The notes under the pieces were generated by a model. That model saw only the letters and a program-made list of their open reading frames with translations. It was not told the origin of the DNA and did no database searches. Shown here one piece after another: positions 30,955-40,400 of a stretch of DNA of 64,000 nucleotides. The position numbers were made by a program, and so were the translations under genes. Each line of letters opens with the position of its first letter. Position 1 is the stretch's first letter. Source of the stretch: Staphylococcus sp. IVB6181 (lineage in GTDB: Bacteria > Bacillota > Bacilli > Staphylococcales > Staphylococcaceae); the NCBI RefSeq assembly GCF_025561445.1, contig NZ_CP095096.1, positions 1,777,822 through 1,841,821 of the forward strand, read 5' to 3'.

Positions 30955-31000
30955 TAAATAAAAAAATAACACCAAACAGCACCTTGGCTGTTTGATGTTA
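30955..31000 (-). terminator. Terminator after the siderophore-binding-like gene
   Basis: A 14-position stem with one C-A mismatch (taacaccaaacagc 30967-30980, gctgtttgatgtta 30987-31000) and a 6-nt loop is followed on the minus strand by TTTTTTTATTT. Confidence 0.87.
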
Positions 31001-31016
31001 TGAATAGGATAACTGC

Positions 31017-31871
31017 TTATTCTTTAAACTTAGTTAAGTCCGCTGCGATATATTCAGAAGCAATGACACCGCGAGATTTTGCCCAAAGTTCACGGCTGAC
31101 GAAATGAATGCGGTTATTTTTCTTCGCATTGATAGTATTATAAACTTCAGATTGGCGTAATTTTTCAAGCGCTTCTGAGTTTTCATCGTCTACCATCAGA
31201 ATTAAACGTTCTGGATTTAATGTTTTTAATTGTTCATCTGTTAATTTCAGATACGGTCCATCTTTATATTCAGGATACGTTTTTGAATCTGCTTGTGTGA
31301 TTGCCATTTTGAAGCCTAAACGTTTCAAGAATTGACCGACATAACTGTTCGCATCATGACCTACGATATGATTGTCTGTTACCACTGCAGCAAGTGTGCC
31401 TAAATGTTTGTCGACAGTGATTTCATCTTCGATTTGTTTAATTTTTTGTTCATGAATTGCGACACGTTTTTTCGCTTCTTGTTCTTTTGATACTGCTTTA
31501 CCGATCAGTTTGAATGATTCTACGTTTTGTTCATAGTTGCCATCAAAACTTTCAAGTAAAATTGTAGGGGCAATTTTTTCAAGGTCTCTATAAATTCTGT
31601 GATGGCGTTCACCGTCAGCAATAATCAGTTGCGGTTCAGCTTCTCTTAATGCTTCAATATCAGGATTTTTTCTATCCCCTAATGAAACATAGCTGCCGAC
31701 TTGTTCTCTGACTGCGTCAAATAAGTTTTCTGCATTGCCGTCATCAGCAATAGCAGCTGGCTTAATATCTAATGCCAGTAAATCTTCTACAAATGAATAC
31801 TCTAATGCTGCCACTCTATCAACATTAGCTGCAACTTGTGTAATGCCTGATTCATTTCTTACTTCAACCAT
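31017..31871 (-). CDS. Siderophore/heme-type ABC binding-protein domain without signal peptide
   Basis: 284 residues of the FecB/FhuD-like (type III helical-backbone) fold: RVAALEYSFVEDLLALDIKP at the N terminus, LIIADGERH, a long central helix rich in Lys/Glu, and GFKMAITQ-type C-terminal lobe ending IAADLTKFKE. Normal extracellular members begin with a lipoprotein signal; here the domain begins after eight residues, and ATG at 31869-31871 has a strong GGAGGT site, so there is no hidden signal sequence. It looks like a cytoplasmic protein, perhaps a siderophore sensor or storage protein, or a truncated relic. No permease or ATPase for iron is nearby, and no Fur box was found. Confidence 0.75.
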   Translation of the reverse strand: MVEVRNESGITQVAANVDRVAALEYSFVEDLLALDIKPAAIADDGNAENLFDAVREQVGSYVSLGDRKNPDIEALREAEPQLIIADGERHHRIYRDLEKIAPTILLESFDGNYEQNVESFKLIGKAVSKEQEAKKRVAIHEQKIKQIEDEITVDKHLGTLAAVVTDNHIVGHDANSYVGQFLKRLGFKMAITQADSKTYPEYKDGPYLKLTDEQLKTLNPERLILMVDDENSEALEKLRQSEVYNTINAKKNNRIHFVSRELWAKSRGVIASEYIAADLTKFKE

Positions 31872-32030
31872 ATTACTATTACCTCCATATTAATGTATCG
31901 GTTTATTGTTTACCCATATTAACTATTCCTATACCTTTATTCCCTATACGCTCGAGATTATGCGTGATTCATTAAAATCTTAATTTACAGAACATTGTCA
32001 AATACTAAAACATTTCCTTTCCTCATCAAG

Positions 32031-32058
32031 TTACTGCTAAAATTAAAGAGGGTATATA
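32031..32058 (+). promoter_or_regulatory. Possible promoter of the yfhO-family gene
   Basis: TTACTG (32031-32036) and TATATA (32053-32058) are 16 nt apart, about 55 nt upstream of the start codon. The rest of the 31872-32111 gap is AT-rich and shows nothing else I can name. Confidence 0.4.
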
Positions 32059-32111
32059 GAGTACATTAATAATGTTCAATATATGTATTTTTAATTCAGG
32101 AGAGACAGACA

Positions 32112-34721
32112 ATGAGATCAAACATAAAACAAAATTTCATACGTTTTCTTAAAATCGCCGGCATAGCTGCAGTGATGATGTTGATAATCTTTTATCCGGC
32201 ACTTCGTGCATACATGAAGCATCAGATTGTATTCAGCGGTGTTGGAGACGGCTTCAGACAAATGATGCCGTTTCAAAAATATCTTTATCAGCATGTGACG
32301 CACTTTGCCAGTTTCTATGATATCTCATTCGGTTTAGGCGGAGACTATATTACTGATTTAGCGTATTACTATTCCACTTCACCGCTCACGTATCTGAACT
32401 TTTTCTTTGTGTGGTTAGGTGAACATCTCTTACATATGAATCCAAGCAGTATCGAATTTTGGCCTGGCAACCAACTATTCTTTGCGATTGTCAAAGCTAT
32501 TTTGACATTTATATCAGCGTACTATATGATGCGCTATTTTAAATTACAACGTTATACTGCTTTAATCGGTACGATTTTGTATACTGCATCTAACGTTATG
32601 CTGTATTTCAATTTTACTTGGTCATTTTACGGGGATGTACTCATTTATCTTCCAATCACCTTGCTCGGTGTTGAAAAATTATTCAGAGAACGACGGGCGG
32701 GCTGGTTGATTGTCGGCTTAGCCTTAACATTGATTTCAAACTTTTACTTCAGTTACTATGAAGCGATTATTATCGGCGGTTATCTCATTTACAGAACGCT
32801 CTTCCAATATAAAGAGGATATTTTAACTAAGATACAAAAAATATACATTACAGCGATAACATTCATTTTAAGTCTGATGATTTCAAGTTATGGCTTTTAT
32901 ACAGGTGTCAGTTCGTTTTTACACAACGACAGAAAACAAAATCCATTGCTGGAATTTCCGTTTTTCGTTGATTTATTGAACACACAAAAGCAGACTTTTT
33001 TATCAGGGTTCCATATTATACTTTCAATACTTGTTATCATAGCGCTGCTGCAATTTAAATTGTATCGCCATTATTACTACCGTTTGTTTGCGATTACTAC
33101 TTGGATCTTTATTTTAGGTTCGTTTACCAACGCATTCGACAGTTTCTTTAACGGCTTTTCAATTCCGCAGCGCAGATGGGTGTATATCCTTACTATGACC
33201 GCAGCTCTATTAGTCGCACTCATGATTCAACATTTTGCAGAAATGTCGATTGTTTCACTGATCGTTGCTTGTATTCCAGCTTTCGGTGTTTTATATTTCT
33301 CTTCTCGCTTTGCAAAAGGAGATTGGGACTGGTGGATCAGTACAGTACTGATTATCATAATATTAGCTGTCATTATAGTACTCTTTAAAGGCAAAACAAA
33401 CCGCTGGCTCAAAATCAGCTTAGTCCTGCTTATCTTGCTTCAGCAATATTGGCAGCTGAAAGAATATAAACACAATACACTTTCTGAGTATGAAACTGAT
33501 ATTGCTCAAGTTACCAAACATGATTATTTCAGCAAGCCGTTGAACAAGAAAATCAAAGCGCTGCAAGCCCAAAATAAAGATGATTTAATGCGCATTGACT
33601 ATATGAGCGGTTACGGACTGAACTCGCCTTTCATTTACGACTATAACGGCATTTCACTCTATTCAAGTATCTTTGATGGTGAAATCTTGAAGTACTATGA
33701 CAAAACCATGCAAATCAACATGCCTGTCGATAAAAACAGTACTTTCCGTTTATTTAATAATCGTGCAAATTTAATGGCACTTTGGGATGTGACGGATCGT
33801 TTCAAAATGGAATCTGATAAGAATATGCCTTACGGCTTTGAGCAGCAAGACAAGATTAAAGATAAAGATGCGACATTTATTCATTCGCATAATCAAATCG
33901 ATTATCCTGCCGCACACATTACCAACAAAACATTTAATATGGATCAATTGAAATCACCTTTAGATAAAGAACAAGCCATGTTAACTGGTGTGGTTTGGGA
34001 GCATCAAAAAGGTAATTCTGATTTTAAACCGAATCAGAATTTATTATCTCAATCTCAAACTGATTTACGCGATGCCAAACAAGTGGATAACAACCACATA
34101 CAAGTGCAAAAAGATAAAGGCGGTGTCACATTATCATTGCCGCCTGCCCTAGCAAATCAATATCAAGATATGTATGTAGAAATGGATGTTGAACGCATCT
34201 CTCCTTCAACAGAACATTATGTAAAATTAAACGAGTATAAACAAAAACGAAATGAACTGGATTATAAATACCGCAGATTTGTCTCACCGGTGACGATGAG
34301 AGTAAAAGCATCACCGGAGTTAAAATTACAATTGCCGAAAGGCAAATACCGTTTAAATATCAAAGGTATTTACGGTGAAGATTATGCAACTTTAAGAAAT
34401 GCAAAAAAATCATTAACACCTGTTAAAGTTACAAAAGAAAACGATGGCCTGCATATCAAAAAACCAAAAGCAGTTTCTGGGAATTTAGTATTGCCTACTG
34501 CTTATAGAAAAGGTTTATACGCAGTAATAGACGGCAAGCAGCATGAAGTCAAACAAGGTAATGGTATTATGACTGTAATTAAAACAGAAAAAGGTCAAAC
34601 TGATATTCACCTGAAGTATCAACCGCCTTTATTCAAAACGCTAATCTTAATTTCTATTATTGGTTTGGTATTAAGTATTTTCTGGTGCAGATTCCTATCA
34701 AAACGCAAATTCAAATCATAA
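32112..34721 (+). CDS. yfhO: YfhO-family membrane protein (lipoteichoic acid glycosylation)
   Basis: 869-residue polytopic protein: about 12 membrane helices in the first 450 residues, a large soluble domain (about 455-835) predicted outside, and a final helix (TLILISIIGLVLSIFWC). The N-terminal GVGDGFRQMMPFQKYLY, with conserved acidic residues, is typical of YfhO/GT-C-like proteins. In S. aureus the YfhO protein works with CsbB and GtcA to add N-acetylglucosamine to lipoteichoic acid outside the membrane. From memory the S. aureus gene also lies between rplS and rbgA, so this gene may mark the ancestral content here. ATG follows AGGAG. Neither partner is in the window. Confidence 0.85.
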   Translation: MRSNIKQNFIRFLKIAGIAAVMMLIIFYPALRAYMKHQIVFSGVGDGFRQMMPFQKYLYQHVTHFASFYDISFGLGGDYITDLAYYYSTSPLTYLNFFFVWLGEHLLHMNPSSIEFWPGNQLFFAIVKAILTFISAYYMMRYFKLQRYTALIGTILYTASNVMLYFNFTWSFYGDVLIYLPITLLGVEKLFRERRAGWLIVGLALTLISNFYFSYYEAIIIGGYLIYRTLFQYKEDILTKIQKIYITAITFILSLMISSYGFYTGVSSFLHNDRKQNPLLEFPFFVDLLNTQKQTFLSGFHIILSILVIIALLQFKLYRHYYYRLFAITTWIFILGSFTNAFDSFFNGFSIPQRRWVYILTMTAALLVALMIQHFAEMSIVSLIVACIPAFGVLYFSSRFAKGDWDWWISTVLIIIILAVIIVLFKGKTNRWLKISLVLLILLQQYWQLKEYKHNTLSEYETDIAQVTKHDYFSKPLNKKIKALQAQNKDDLMRIDYMSGYGLNSPFIYDYNGISLYSSIFDGEILKYYDKTMQINMPVDKNSTFRLFNNRANLMALWDVTDRFKMESDKNMPYGFEQQDKIKDKDATFIHSHNQIDYPAAHITNKTFNMDQLKSPLDKEQAMLTGVVWEHQKGNSDFKPNQNLLSQSQTDLRDAKQVDNNHIQVQKDKGGVTLSLPPALANQYQDMYVEMDVERISPSTEHYVKLNEYKQKRNELDYKYRRFVSPVTMRVKASPELKLQLPKGKYRLNIKGIYGEDYATLRNAKKSLTPVKVTKENDGLHIKKPKAVSGNLVLPTAYRKGLYAVIDGKQHEVKQGNGIMTVIKTEKGQTDIHLKYQPPLFKTLILISIIGLVLSIFWCRFLSKRKFKS

Positions 34722-34730
34722 AAACATTTC

Positions 34731-34777
34731 AGTACTGGTATGCAAAGTGAACCGCTTCTGCATACCAGTACTTTTTA
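34731..34777 (+). terminator. Terminator after yfhO
   Basis: A 14-bp perfect stem (agtactggtatgca 34731-34744, tgcataccagtact 34759-34772) is followed by TTTTT. Confidence 0.92.
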
Positions 34778-34919
34778 TATACACACTATTTTTACTAGTC
34801 GCTTACATTTATTTTACTGAGTGCTTTAACAGTCTATGCAAACACTGTCCTGAATTTTATACTATTCTCATGAAATTTCAGAAAAAACAATAAAATTCAG
34901 AAAGGTTTGGTACAACACT

Positions 34920-36557
34920 GTGAAAGATGAAAATTATAAAGAAGAAAGCAAGCAACACCTATTAGAATTACTGCAGCAACTGACAACTGATGTATCCAAC
35001 GATTCATCACCTTCATTCAAGGAAGATACTTGTACCTACGAAGCTTTGATGCAGCGCTTTATAAATATGTTGTATTTAGCAGAAAAAGAAATCCTTCATT
35101 CTGCTTTAAAAAATCAACATTCTATATACACACTGACACGCGCACAATATGATAAGCTGGTACATTTAAAACCATCCAAATTTTTGATGCCCTTCGGCAA
35201 AAACCGCTATTTCATCTCACCCGAACTAATAAATTTCTATAATCAGCATTATCTTAATAATCAATTCGAAACCTTACCTGAATTGAACAGTTTTGCCGAA
35301 AAAACCATCCATCGATTAACAGAAACAGAAAAGCATTGCAGAAGTTATGAAACTAAAAGATTTAAAGATTGTATAGCAGAAAATATAGATGCGAAAACAC
35401 TCGAACATTTATGCAAGATAACGCAGATTAATGATTATGAAAGTCTCACACATGAAGAAAAATGTGCAGTACTCTCTCAAAAAATACTCAATGATTTTGA
35501 TTTGATCGAAAAGCTCATCAAAAATATTCCGCCGATTCGCGTTCTCTTTTCATTGATGGTGTTTGAAGATAGAAACAGTTATACAGGTGCAGAAGTACCT
35601 GGAAAGAATCGTGCGTTGTTTTTCCTTTTCAGTAATCCTGAATATGATATTTTGTACTTGCCTATTGAATTATTTGAACAATTAAAACATTTTTTCAAAA
35701 CAAATAATATAGATCCGATGGCCGTCCTCATTCACACACTTAAAGATTTCACCGGCAAAGAACTGGAACCTCAAAAAGAAAAGCAATGGATAACAGATCT
35801 GTGCCAAAATCGTTTGACTGACATAGAAACAGAAACATTATTAAATGTTTTAACTAAAGATTATGTATACGCTGAAATACTCGATAGAATGTACAATGAA
35901 GAAAAATCAAGCTTTTTCATTAACCTGATCAGTGTTTATGGTTTCTTGCCTTTATCCTTAGTCACAACCTTATATAACCGCTTCTTTGAAGCCGATGAAA
36001 CAACAACGTCAATCAAAACTCTGATTTCTAAAGTTTATTTCAAATGCGAACATGCATTAGAACAAGGCTATTTAGCCAATGCCACAATACAAGAAGTCAT
36101 TCCGGAATTAGATATGATATATGTCGATATTCCATACTATATCCCTGAATCCCTTGAGGAATTAGATACTGTTGCAAACAGTTACAATCACTTTGAAGAG
36201 GCTGATTTCTTAAAGAGTTATGATTTCTTAATGATGAACGTAAATGTGACAGAAGACATGATTACAGATTGCTGCACATATATAGAAGTTGCGGTTATCG
36301 AAGATTTCCTTCTGCCTCAAATCAAAATGCTGCCAAGAGAAGAAGACATTGAAGATTGCGTCAACCAATGGAAATTAGACGGACTCTTTAAAGGTATCCC
36401 TGCTAAAACTATAATCAAACACATTACCGTTATGTATAACACTCTGAACCTTTGGTCACTTAGAGGCTATACTAGAAAAGCCTATCAAGCCTTGCAAAAA
36501 CAAAACGGAACCGCTTCAAACCCTACTAATATCATTGACCTCGATGAATTTATCTAA
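34920..36557 (+). CDS. Unrecognised 545-residue protein
   Basis: I do not recognise the family. The protein is soluble, acidic and helical by composition, with no signal peptide or membrane helix. Residues 158-192 (TLEHLCKITQINDYESLT then EEKCAVLS) resemble the Rho-N/SAP-like helix-turn-helix module (LxxLCKxxxIxxYxxL), and it has many Cys-containing helices. The start is GTG (34920-34922) with only AAAGG 14 nt upstream, so initiation looks weak. It stands alone between the yfhO terminator and a convergent terminator. The AT-rich composition and orphan status suggest acquired DNA, but no mobile gene is next to it. Confidence 0.7.
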   Translation: MKDENYKEESKQHLLELLQQLTTDVSNDSSPSFKEDTCTYEALMQRFINMLYLAEKEILHSALKNQHSIYTLTRAQYDKLVHLKPSKFLMPFGKNRYFISPELINFYNQHYLNNQFETLPELNSFAEKTIHRLTETEKHCRSYETKRFKDCIAENIDAKTLEHLCKITQINDYESLTHEEKCAVLSQKILNDFDLIEKLIKNIPPIRVLFSLMVFEDRNSYTGAEVPGKNRALFFLFSNPEYDILYLPIELFEQLKHFFKTNNIDPMAVLIHTLKDFTGKELEPQKEKQWITDLCQNRLTDIETETLLNVLTKDYVYAEILDRMYNEEKSSFFINLISVYGFLPLSLVTTLYNRFFEADETTTSIKTLISKVYFKCEHALEQGYLANATIQEVIPELDMIYVDIPYYIPESLEELDTVANSYNHFEEADFLKSYDFLMMNVNVTEDMITDCCTYIEVAVIEDFLLPQIKMLPREEDIEDCVNQWKLDGLFKGIPAKTIIKHITVMYNTLNLWSLRGYTRKAYQALQKQNGTASNPTNIIDLDEFI

Positions 36558-36563
36558 CTAAAA

Positions 36564-36612
36564 ACAAACACGTTCTCATCCTAGTTGAAAAGGAGAGAAC
36601 GTGTATATTTTT
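36564..36612. terminator. Bidirectional terminator
   Basis: A 10-bp perfect stem (acacgttctc 36568-36577, gagaacgtgt 36595-36604) with flanking A and T runs closes the plus-strand orphan gene and the minus-strand ABC operon. Confidence 0.85.
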
Positions 36613-36635
36613 AACATTTTTCAATTGTTTTTAAA

Positions 36636-37637
36636 TTAATCAACAAATATCAAATCTTCTTTTCCAATAAAAAGCGGATAAGTTTGGTTGATTTCTTTAA
36701 AATTACTAGACCGGTTTAATTCATCTACTATAATAGATTCACCATTAACATCAATAACAAATCGAATAATCGAGCCGAGCATCGTCATATTTTTCACACA
36801 GCCTGATAGCTCAATTGCATTTTCAGTCGGTGTAAAACTCAAAGTCTCTGGTCTAATTGCGACAAAATGACCTTGTTCAGGTTTTTGACCAGTAATGCCT
36901 TGCCATTTTTCTGCTTCAATAACATTGTAGCTGCCGATAAATTTAGAGACAAATTCATTATTTGGTGATCTGTAAATGGTCTGCGGTTCACCTTCTTGAA
37001 CAATATGACCGTCTTTAAGGATATAGACATAATCACTCATAGACATTGCTTCTTCTTGATCATGCGTAACTAGAATCATTGTAATATTTAAGCGCTGTTG
37101 AATATCTTTCAGCAATGTTCTTAAAGTTTTTCTGATTTGTGCATCTAGTGCACTCAATGGTTCATCCAGCAATAATACTTTTGGATCCATCACTAATGCA
37201 CGTGCAAGGGCCACCCTTTGTTGCTGCCCTCCTGATAATTGTGCAGGATATCTTTTTTCAAAACCTGATAATCCTGTAATTCTAATCATCTCAAATACTT
37301 TATTCTTAATTTCACTTGCACTCAGCTTTTTGATTTTCAAGCCAAAACTTATATTATCTTCAACAGTTAAATTTGAAAATAATGCATAATGTTGAAAGAC
37401 CATACCAATATTACGTGCTTTCGGTTCTAACTTATCAATTCTCTTATCATTGATAAATATTTCACCACTATCCACATCGTGTAATCCTGCGATACTTCTG
37501 AGAAGTGTACTCTTTCCACATCCGCTAGGCCCTAATAATGTTGTCATAGAACCCTCTTGAATGTTTAAATCTAGACCATGCAGCACAGTTTTATCTTTAA
37601 ATTTTTTCGTCAGTTTTTGAATTTTGATGAAACTCAT
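36636..37637 (-). CDS. ABC transporter ATPase (PotA/FbpC type, with TOBE domain)
   Basis: 333 residues: Walker A GPSGCGKST, Q-loop VFQHYALF, signature LSGGQQQR, Walker B VLLLDEPLSALD and switch THDQEEAMSMSD in the first 235, then a C-terminal TOBE-like domain (FVAIRPETLSF). It belongs to the polyamine/iron/phosphonate importer class. The ATG at 37635-37637 lies 41 nt inside the end of the upstream permease gene, so the two are translationally coupled. It is last in the four-gene operon. Substrate is not shown by the ATPase; see the binding protein and promoter entries. Confidence 0.9.
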   Translation of the reverse strand: MSFIKIQKLTKKFKDKTVLHGLDLNIQEGSMTTLLGPSGCGKSTLLRSIAGLHDVDSGEIFINDKRIDKLEPKARNIGMVFQHYALFSNLTVEDNISFGLKIKKLSASEIKNKVFEMIRITGLSGFEKRYPAQLSGGQQQRVALARALVMDPKVLLLDEPLSALDAQIRKTLRTLLKDIQQRLNITMILVTHDQEEAMSMSDYVYILKDGHIVQEGEPQTIYRSPNNEFVSKFIGSYNVIEAEKWQGITGQKPEQGHFVAIRPETLSFTPTENAIELSGCVKNMTMLGSIIRFVIDVNGESIIVDELNRSSNFKEINQTYPLFIGKEDLIFVD

Positions 37638-38415
37638 TAGAAACCATACCTTTCTTATTTGTTGAAATTTTAAGAATCACAAATGTAATCACCATTAATA
37701 AGATGAAATAACAAACCACAATGGCACTTGAAATATGGCCGTTTTTCTTTAGGTTTTGCATTAAGAATACTTGTACAGTTTCAAAGTTTGATCCCAAAAT
37801 CAAATTGATTAATACAAATTCACCGAATAAAATTGAGAAACAAAGCAAGGCAGTCACTGTAAGACCGTATTTAATATTAGGTAATATCACCTTAATAAAA
37901 GCACCCATTTTCGATAGACCTAACATTTCTGCTGCTTCAACCATTTCATTGGCTCTGACTGTTCTTAAGTTATTAGAAACGCCTTGGTAAATGTATGGAA
38001 AAATACTAATTATATACGCACCCACCACAATAACAATCATCGGAATGCCTAAGTTTGCATAACCTTTCAATAAACCCACACTTAAGATAACGCCTGGCAT
38101 AGCATAACAAATGATAATCACAATTTTCATGTATTTATCTAAAGCTGGGTAATAAATCTTAATCGCATATATTGAAGGCACCATAATCAACAATGCTAGT
38201 AATAATGACACTGTAACCAATATCAAAGTTCTGACTAATGATAATAAAAATTGATCATTAGTAAATAAGTCCGCATACCATTTAAATGTGAATCCAGCTG
38301 GTAAAATCGTATGACTCCAACTCGTTGCAAGTGAATACACTAATGTTGCGATTAAAGGGACTGTTAAATAAAGTACTACAATGAGTACACTGATATTCTT
38401 CAGAATATTTTTCAT
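37597..38415 (-). CDS. ABC transporter permease (PotC-like)
   Basis: 272 residues with six membrane helices and the EAA loop MVEAAEMLGLSKMGAFIKVILPNI (residues about 155-178). Its ATG overlaps the stop of the preceding permease by 4 nt (ATGA). It forms the second half of the membrane channel. The tail (NEFHQNSKTDEKI) is hydrophilic and overlaps the ATPase gene. Confidence 0.9.
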   Translation of the reverse strand: MKNILKNISVLIVVLYLTVPLIATLVYSLATSWSHTILPAGFTFKWYADLFTNDQFLLSLVRTLILVTVSLLLALLIMVPSIYAIKIYYPALDKYMKIVIIICYAMPGVILSVGLLKGYANLGIPMIVIVVGAYIISIFPYIYQGVSNNLRTVRANEMVEAAEMLGLSKMGAFIKVILPNIKYGLTVTALLCFSILFGEFVLINLILGSNFETVQVFLMQNLKKNGHISSAIVVCYFILLMVITFVILKISTNKKGMVSNEFHQNSKTDEKI

Positions 38416-39254
38416 TTGATATCCCTCCGAATCGATTTCATAATGTATTCATTTGCTAACATATTAATCAACAAAATAATCGCTAATACAACAGCTAATG
38501 CTGCAGCAATTTCTGGCTGTGCAAAGATATCTCCAGCTACACTATTACCAATACGTATTGCTAATAAGTTATATGAACTGCCTGTTAATGCATAAGCAGA
38601 TGCATAGGCGCCCATACTATTCGCAAACATTATGGTAAATACTCCTGCAAAACTAGGTAATAAATTCGGCAATGCTATCTTCACCCAATATTGAAAGTTA
38701 GATGCACCTAATAAACTTGCTGCTTCTTTCCATCTTTTATCGATACCTTCATAGATTGGAAACAACAACATAATCCCTAACGGAATTTGGAAATATACAT
38801 AAATCAGCATAATGCCTGTAAAACTATAAACGCTAAAACCACTTAATAAGTTCAATCCCAATCCTTTATCAAGTAAAACAAACACACCTGTATTTCCTAA
38901 CAAAATAATAAATGCAAAAGCTAAAGGGATCCCAGCAAAATTGGAAGTCAAGTTGGCAATAACCAAGAATTTTTCTTTGAACTTGATTGATTTTTCAGCG
39001 ATTGCATAAGTTGCAACCGCTGTTAATATCAATGCTATCAAGCTGGATAAAATAGAGATAAGTATTGAATTCCAAAAACTTTGCAAATATAGTTTTTCTT
39101 TAAAGATAGTGAAATAGTTTTGCAGTGTGAATGAAGAACCGTCGTTTGTCATAAAACTTCCGTATATCATCATACAAAGCGGAAACACTAAAATTGCTAG
39201 AATGACAACTAATAAAACCGCAATCGCAATGATGAAACCATTCTTTTGTTTCAT
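38412..39254 (-). CDS. ABC transporter permease (PotB-like)
   Basis: 280 residues, six membrane helices, and the EAA loop RWKEAASLLGASNFQYWVKI followed by ALPNLLP. ATG at 39252-39254 follows AGGAG and lies 20 nt after the binding-protein gene. It pairs with the next permease; unlike the phn system of this region the two membrane domains are separate proteins. Confidence 0.9.
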   Translation of the reverse strand: MKQKNGFIIAIAVLLVVILAILVFPLCMMIYGSFMTNDGSSFTLQNYFTIFKEKLYLQSFWNSILISILSSLIALILTAVATYAIAEKSIKFKEKFLVIANLTSNFAGIPLAFAFIILLGNTGVFVLLDKGLGLNLLSGFSVYSFTGIMLIYVYFQIPLGIMLLFPIYEGIDKRWKEAASLLGASNFQYWVKIALPNLLPSFAGVFTIMFANSMGAYASAYALTGSSYNLLAIRIGNSVAGDIFAQPEIAAALAVVLAIILLINMLANEYIMKSIRRDIK

Positions 39255-39274
39255 ATTTCTTGCTCCTATTACGA

Positions 39275-40354
39275 CTATTTAATTAAAGGCATAATCTCAG
39301 ATTGCCATTTTTTAGGTAATTCTTTTAATGCTTTATTCCATGCTTCGTTGTCTTTAATTGTTTTTACATTTTTATACATGCTGTCAGGTAATAATTTTGC
39401 TTTCGCTTCTTCTGAAATTTTCGCATTTTTTCTGATTGGACGTGCATAACCTTTAGCTAAATTATCTTGTCCTTCATCAGACAGAATAAATTCTCTTGCT
39501 ACAGCTGCAGCATGCGGGTTTTTTGCATTTTTATTAATAACTGAAGTATAACCGCTCATCACTGAAACATCTTGAGGGATAATTACATCAAAACGTTTTT
39601 TATCGATTTGATCACGATAGTTTAATCCATTGAAATCCCAAAGCAATGCAACTTGGTGTTCACCTTTTCCTAAAGAAGCAACATTAGGGTCAGTTGTAAC
39701 TAAGCGGCCTTCTTTTGCTAATTTTTTAAAGAAATCGATACCTGGTTGCAGATTCTTTTCATCCCCGCCGAATGCGTAAGCTGCTGCTAAAACGGCAAAT
39801 TGTGCTTGGTTAGCTTTTTCAACGTCGCCAATCGAAACTTTATATTTTCCTTTTTCTAAATCTTTCCAAGTTTTAGGCGCATCTTTAACTGATTCTTTAT
39901 CAGTCACAAACGCCATTGTTCCTGTATAACTTACAATCCAGTTACCGTCTTTATCTTTTGCCCAATCTGGAATTTCATCAAAGTATTTTGTTTTATAAGA
40001 TAATGTTAACCCTTTTTCTTTAGCTAACGGACCAAAAGCAATACCGACATCACCAATATCTCCAGAAGCATTTTTCTTTTCTGATTCAAACTTTGCTAAT
40101 TCTTCTGCACTCGACATATCAGTATCTTTATGTTTAATACCATATTTTTTATCGATATCTGACCAAGTTTCTTTCCAGTTTGCCCATGTATCCGGCATAC
40201 CTAATGAATTAACTTGTCCTTCTTTTTTTGCTTTTTCTACTACTGTCTTTTCTCCTTCTTTATTAAGATCGACAGATTTGTTTGAACTATCATTTCCGCA
40301 CGCTGCCAGTAAAATTGCTGCTGACATAGAAACTGTGACTAATCTTTTTAGCAT
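39275..40354 (-). CDS. ABC transporter substrate-binding lipoprotein (organophosphate/phosphonate class)
   Basis: 359 residues with a lipoprotein signal ending in the lipobox LLAAC (Cys19), so it is tethered outside the membrane. The mature protein has the two-lobe Fe3+/spermidine/AEP-type fold (GIAFGPLAKEKGLTLSYKT, WKDLEKGKYKVSIGDVEKAN). ATG at 40352-40354 follows GAGG. It is first in its operon, below a candidate Pho-box promoter and next to a phosphoesterase gene, which makes a phosphorus compound (phosphonate or phosphodiester) more likely than iron or polyamine; that is inference. Confidence 0.85.
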   Translation of the reverse strand: MLKRLVTVSMSAAILLAACGNDSSNKSVDLNKEGEKTVVEKAKKEGQVNSLGMPDTWANWKETWSDIDKKYGIKHKDTDMSSAEELAKFESEKKNASGDIGDVGIAFGPLAKEKGLTLSYKTKYFDEIPDWAKDKDGNWIVSYTGTMAFVTDKESVKDAPKTWKDLEKGKYKVSIGDVEKANQAQFAVLAAAYAFGGDEKNLQPGIDFFKKLAKEGRLVTTDPNVASLGKGEHQVALLWDFNGLNYRDQIDKKRFDVIIPQDVSVMSGYTSVINKNAKNPHAAAVAREFILSDEGQDNLAKGYARPIRKNAKISEEAKAKLLPDSMYKNVKTIKDNEAWNKALKELPKKWQSEIMPLIK

Positions 40355-40400
40355 AACAACGTCCTCTTTTCCATAAATTATTTAAAATATAACTATAGTT

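Noticed and set aside
31872-32111. Fur box upstream of the siderophore-binding-like gene
   Set aside because: I looked for the GATAATGATAATC-type 19-mer on both strands and found no acceptable match.
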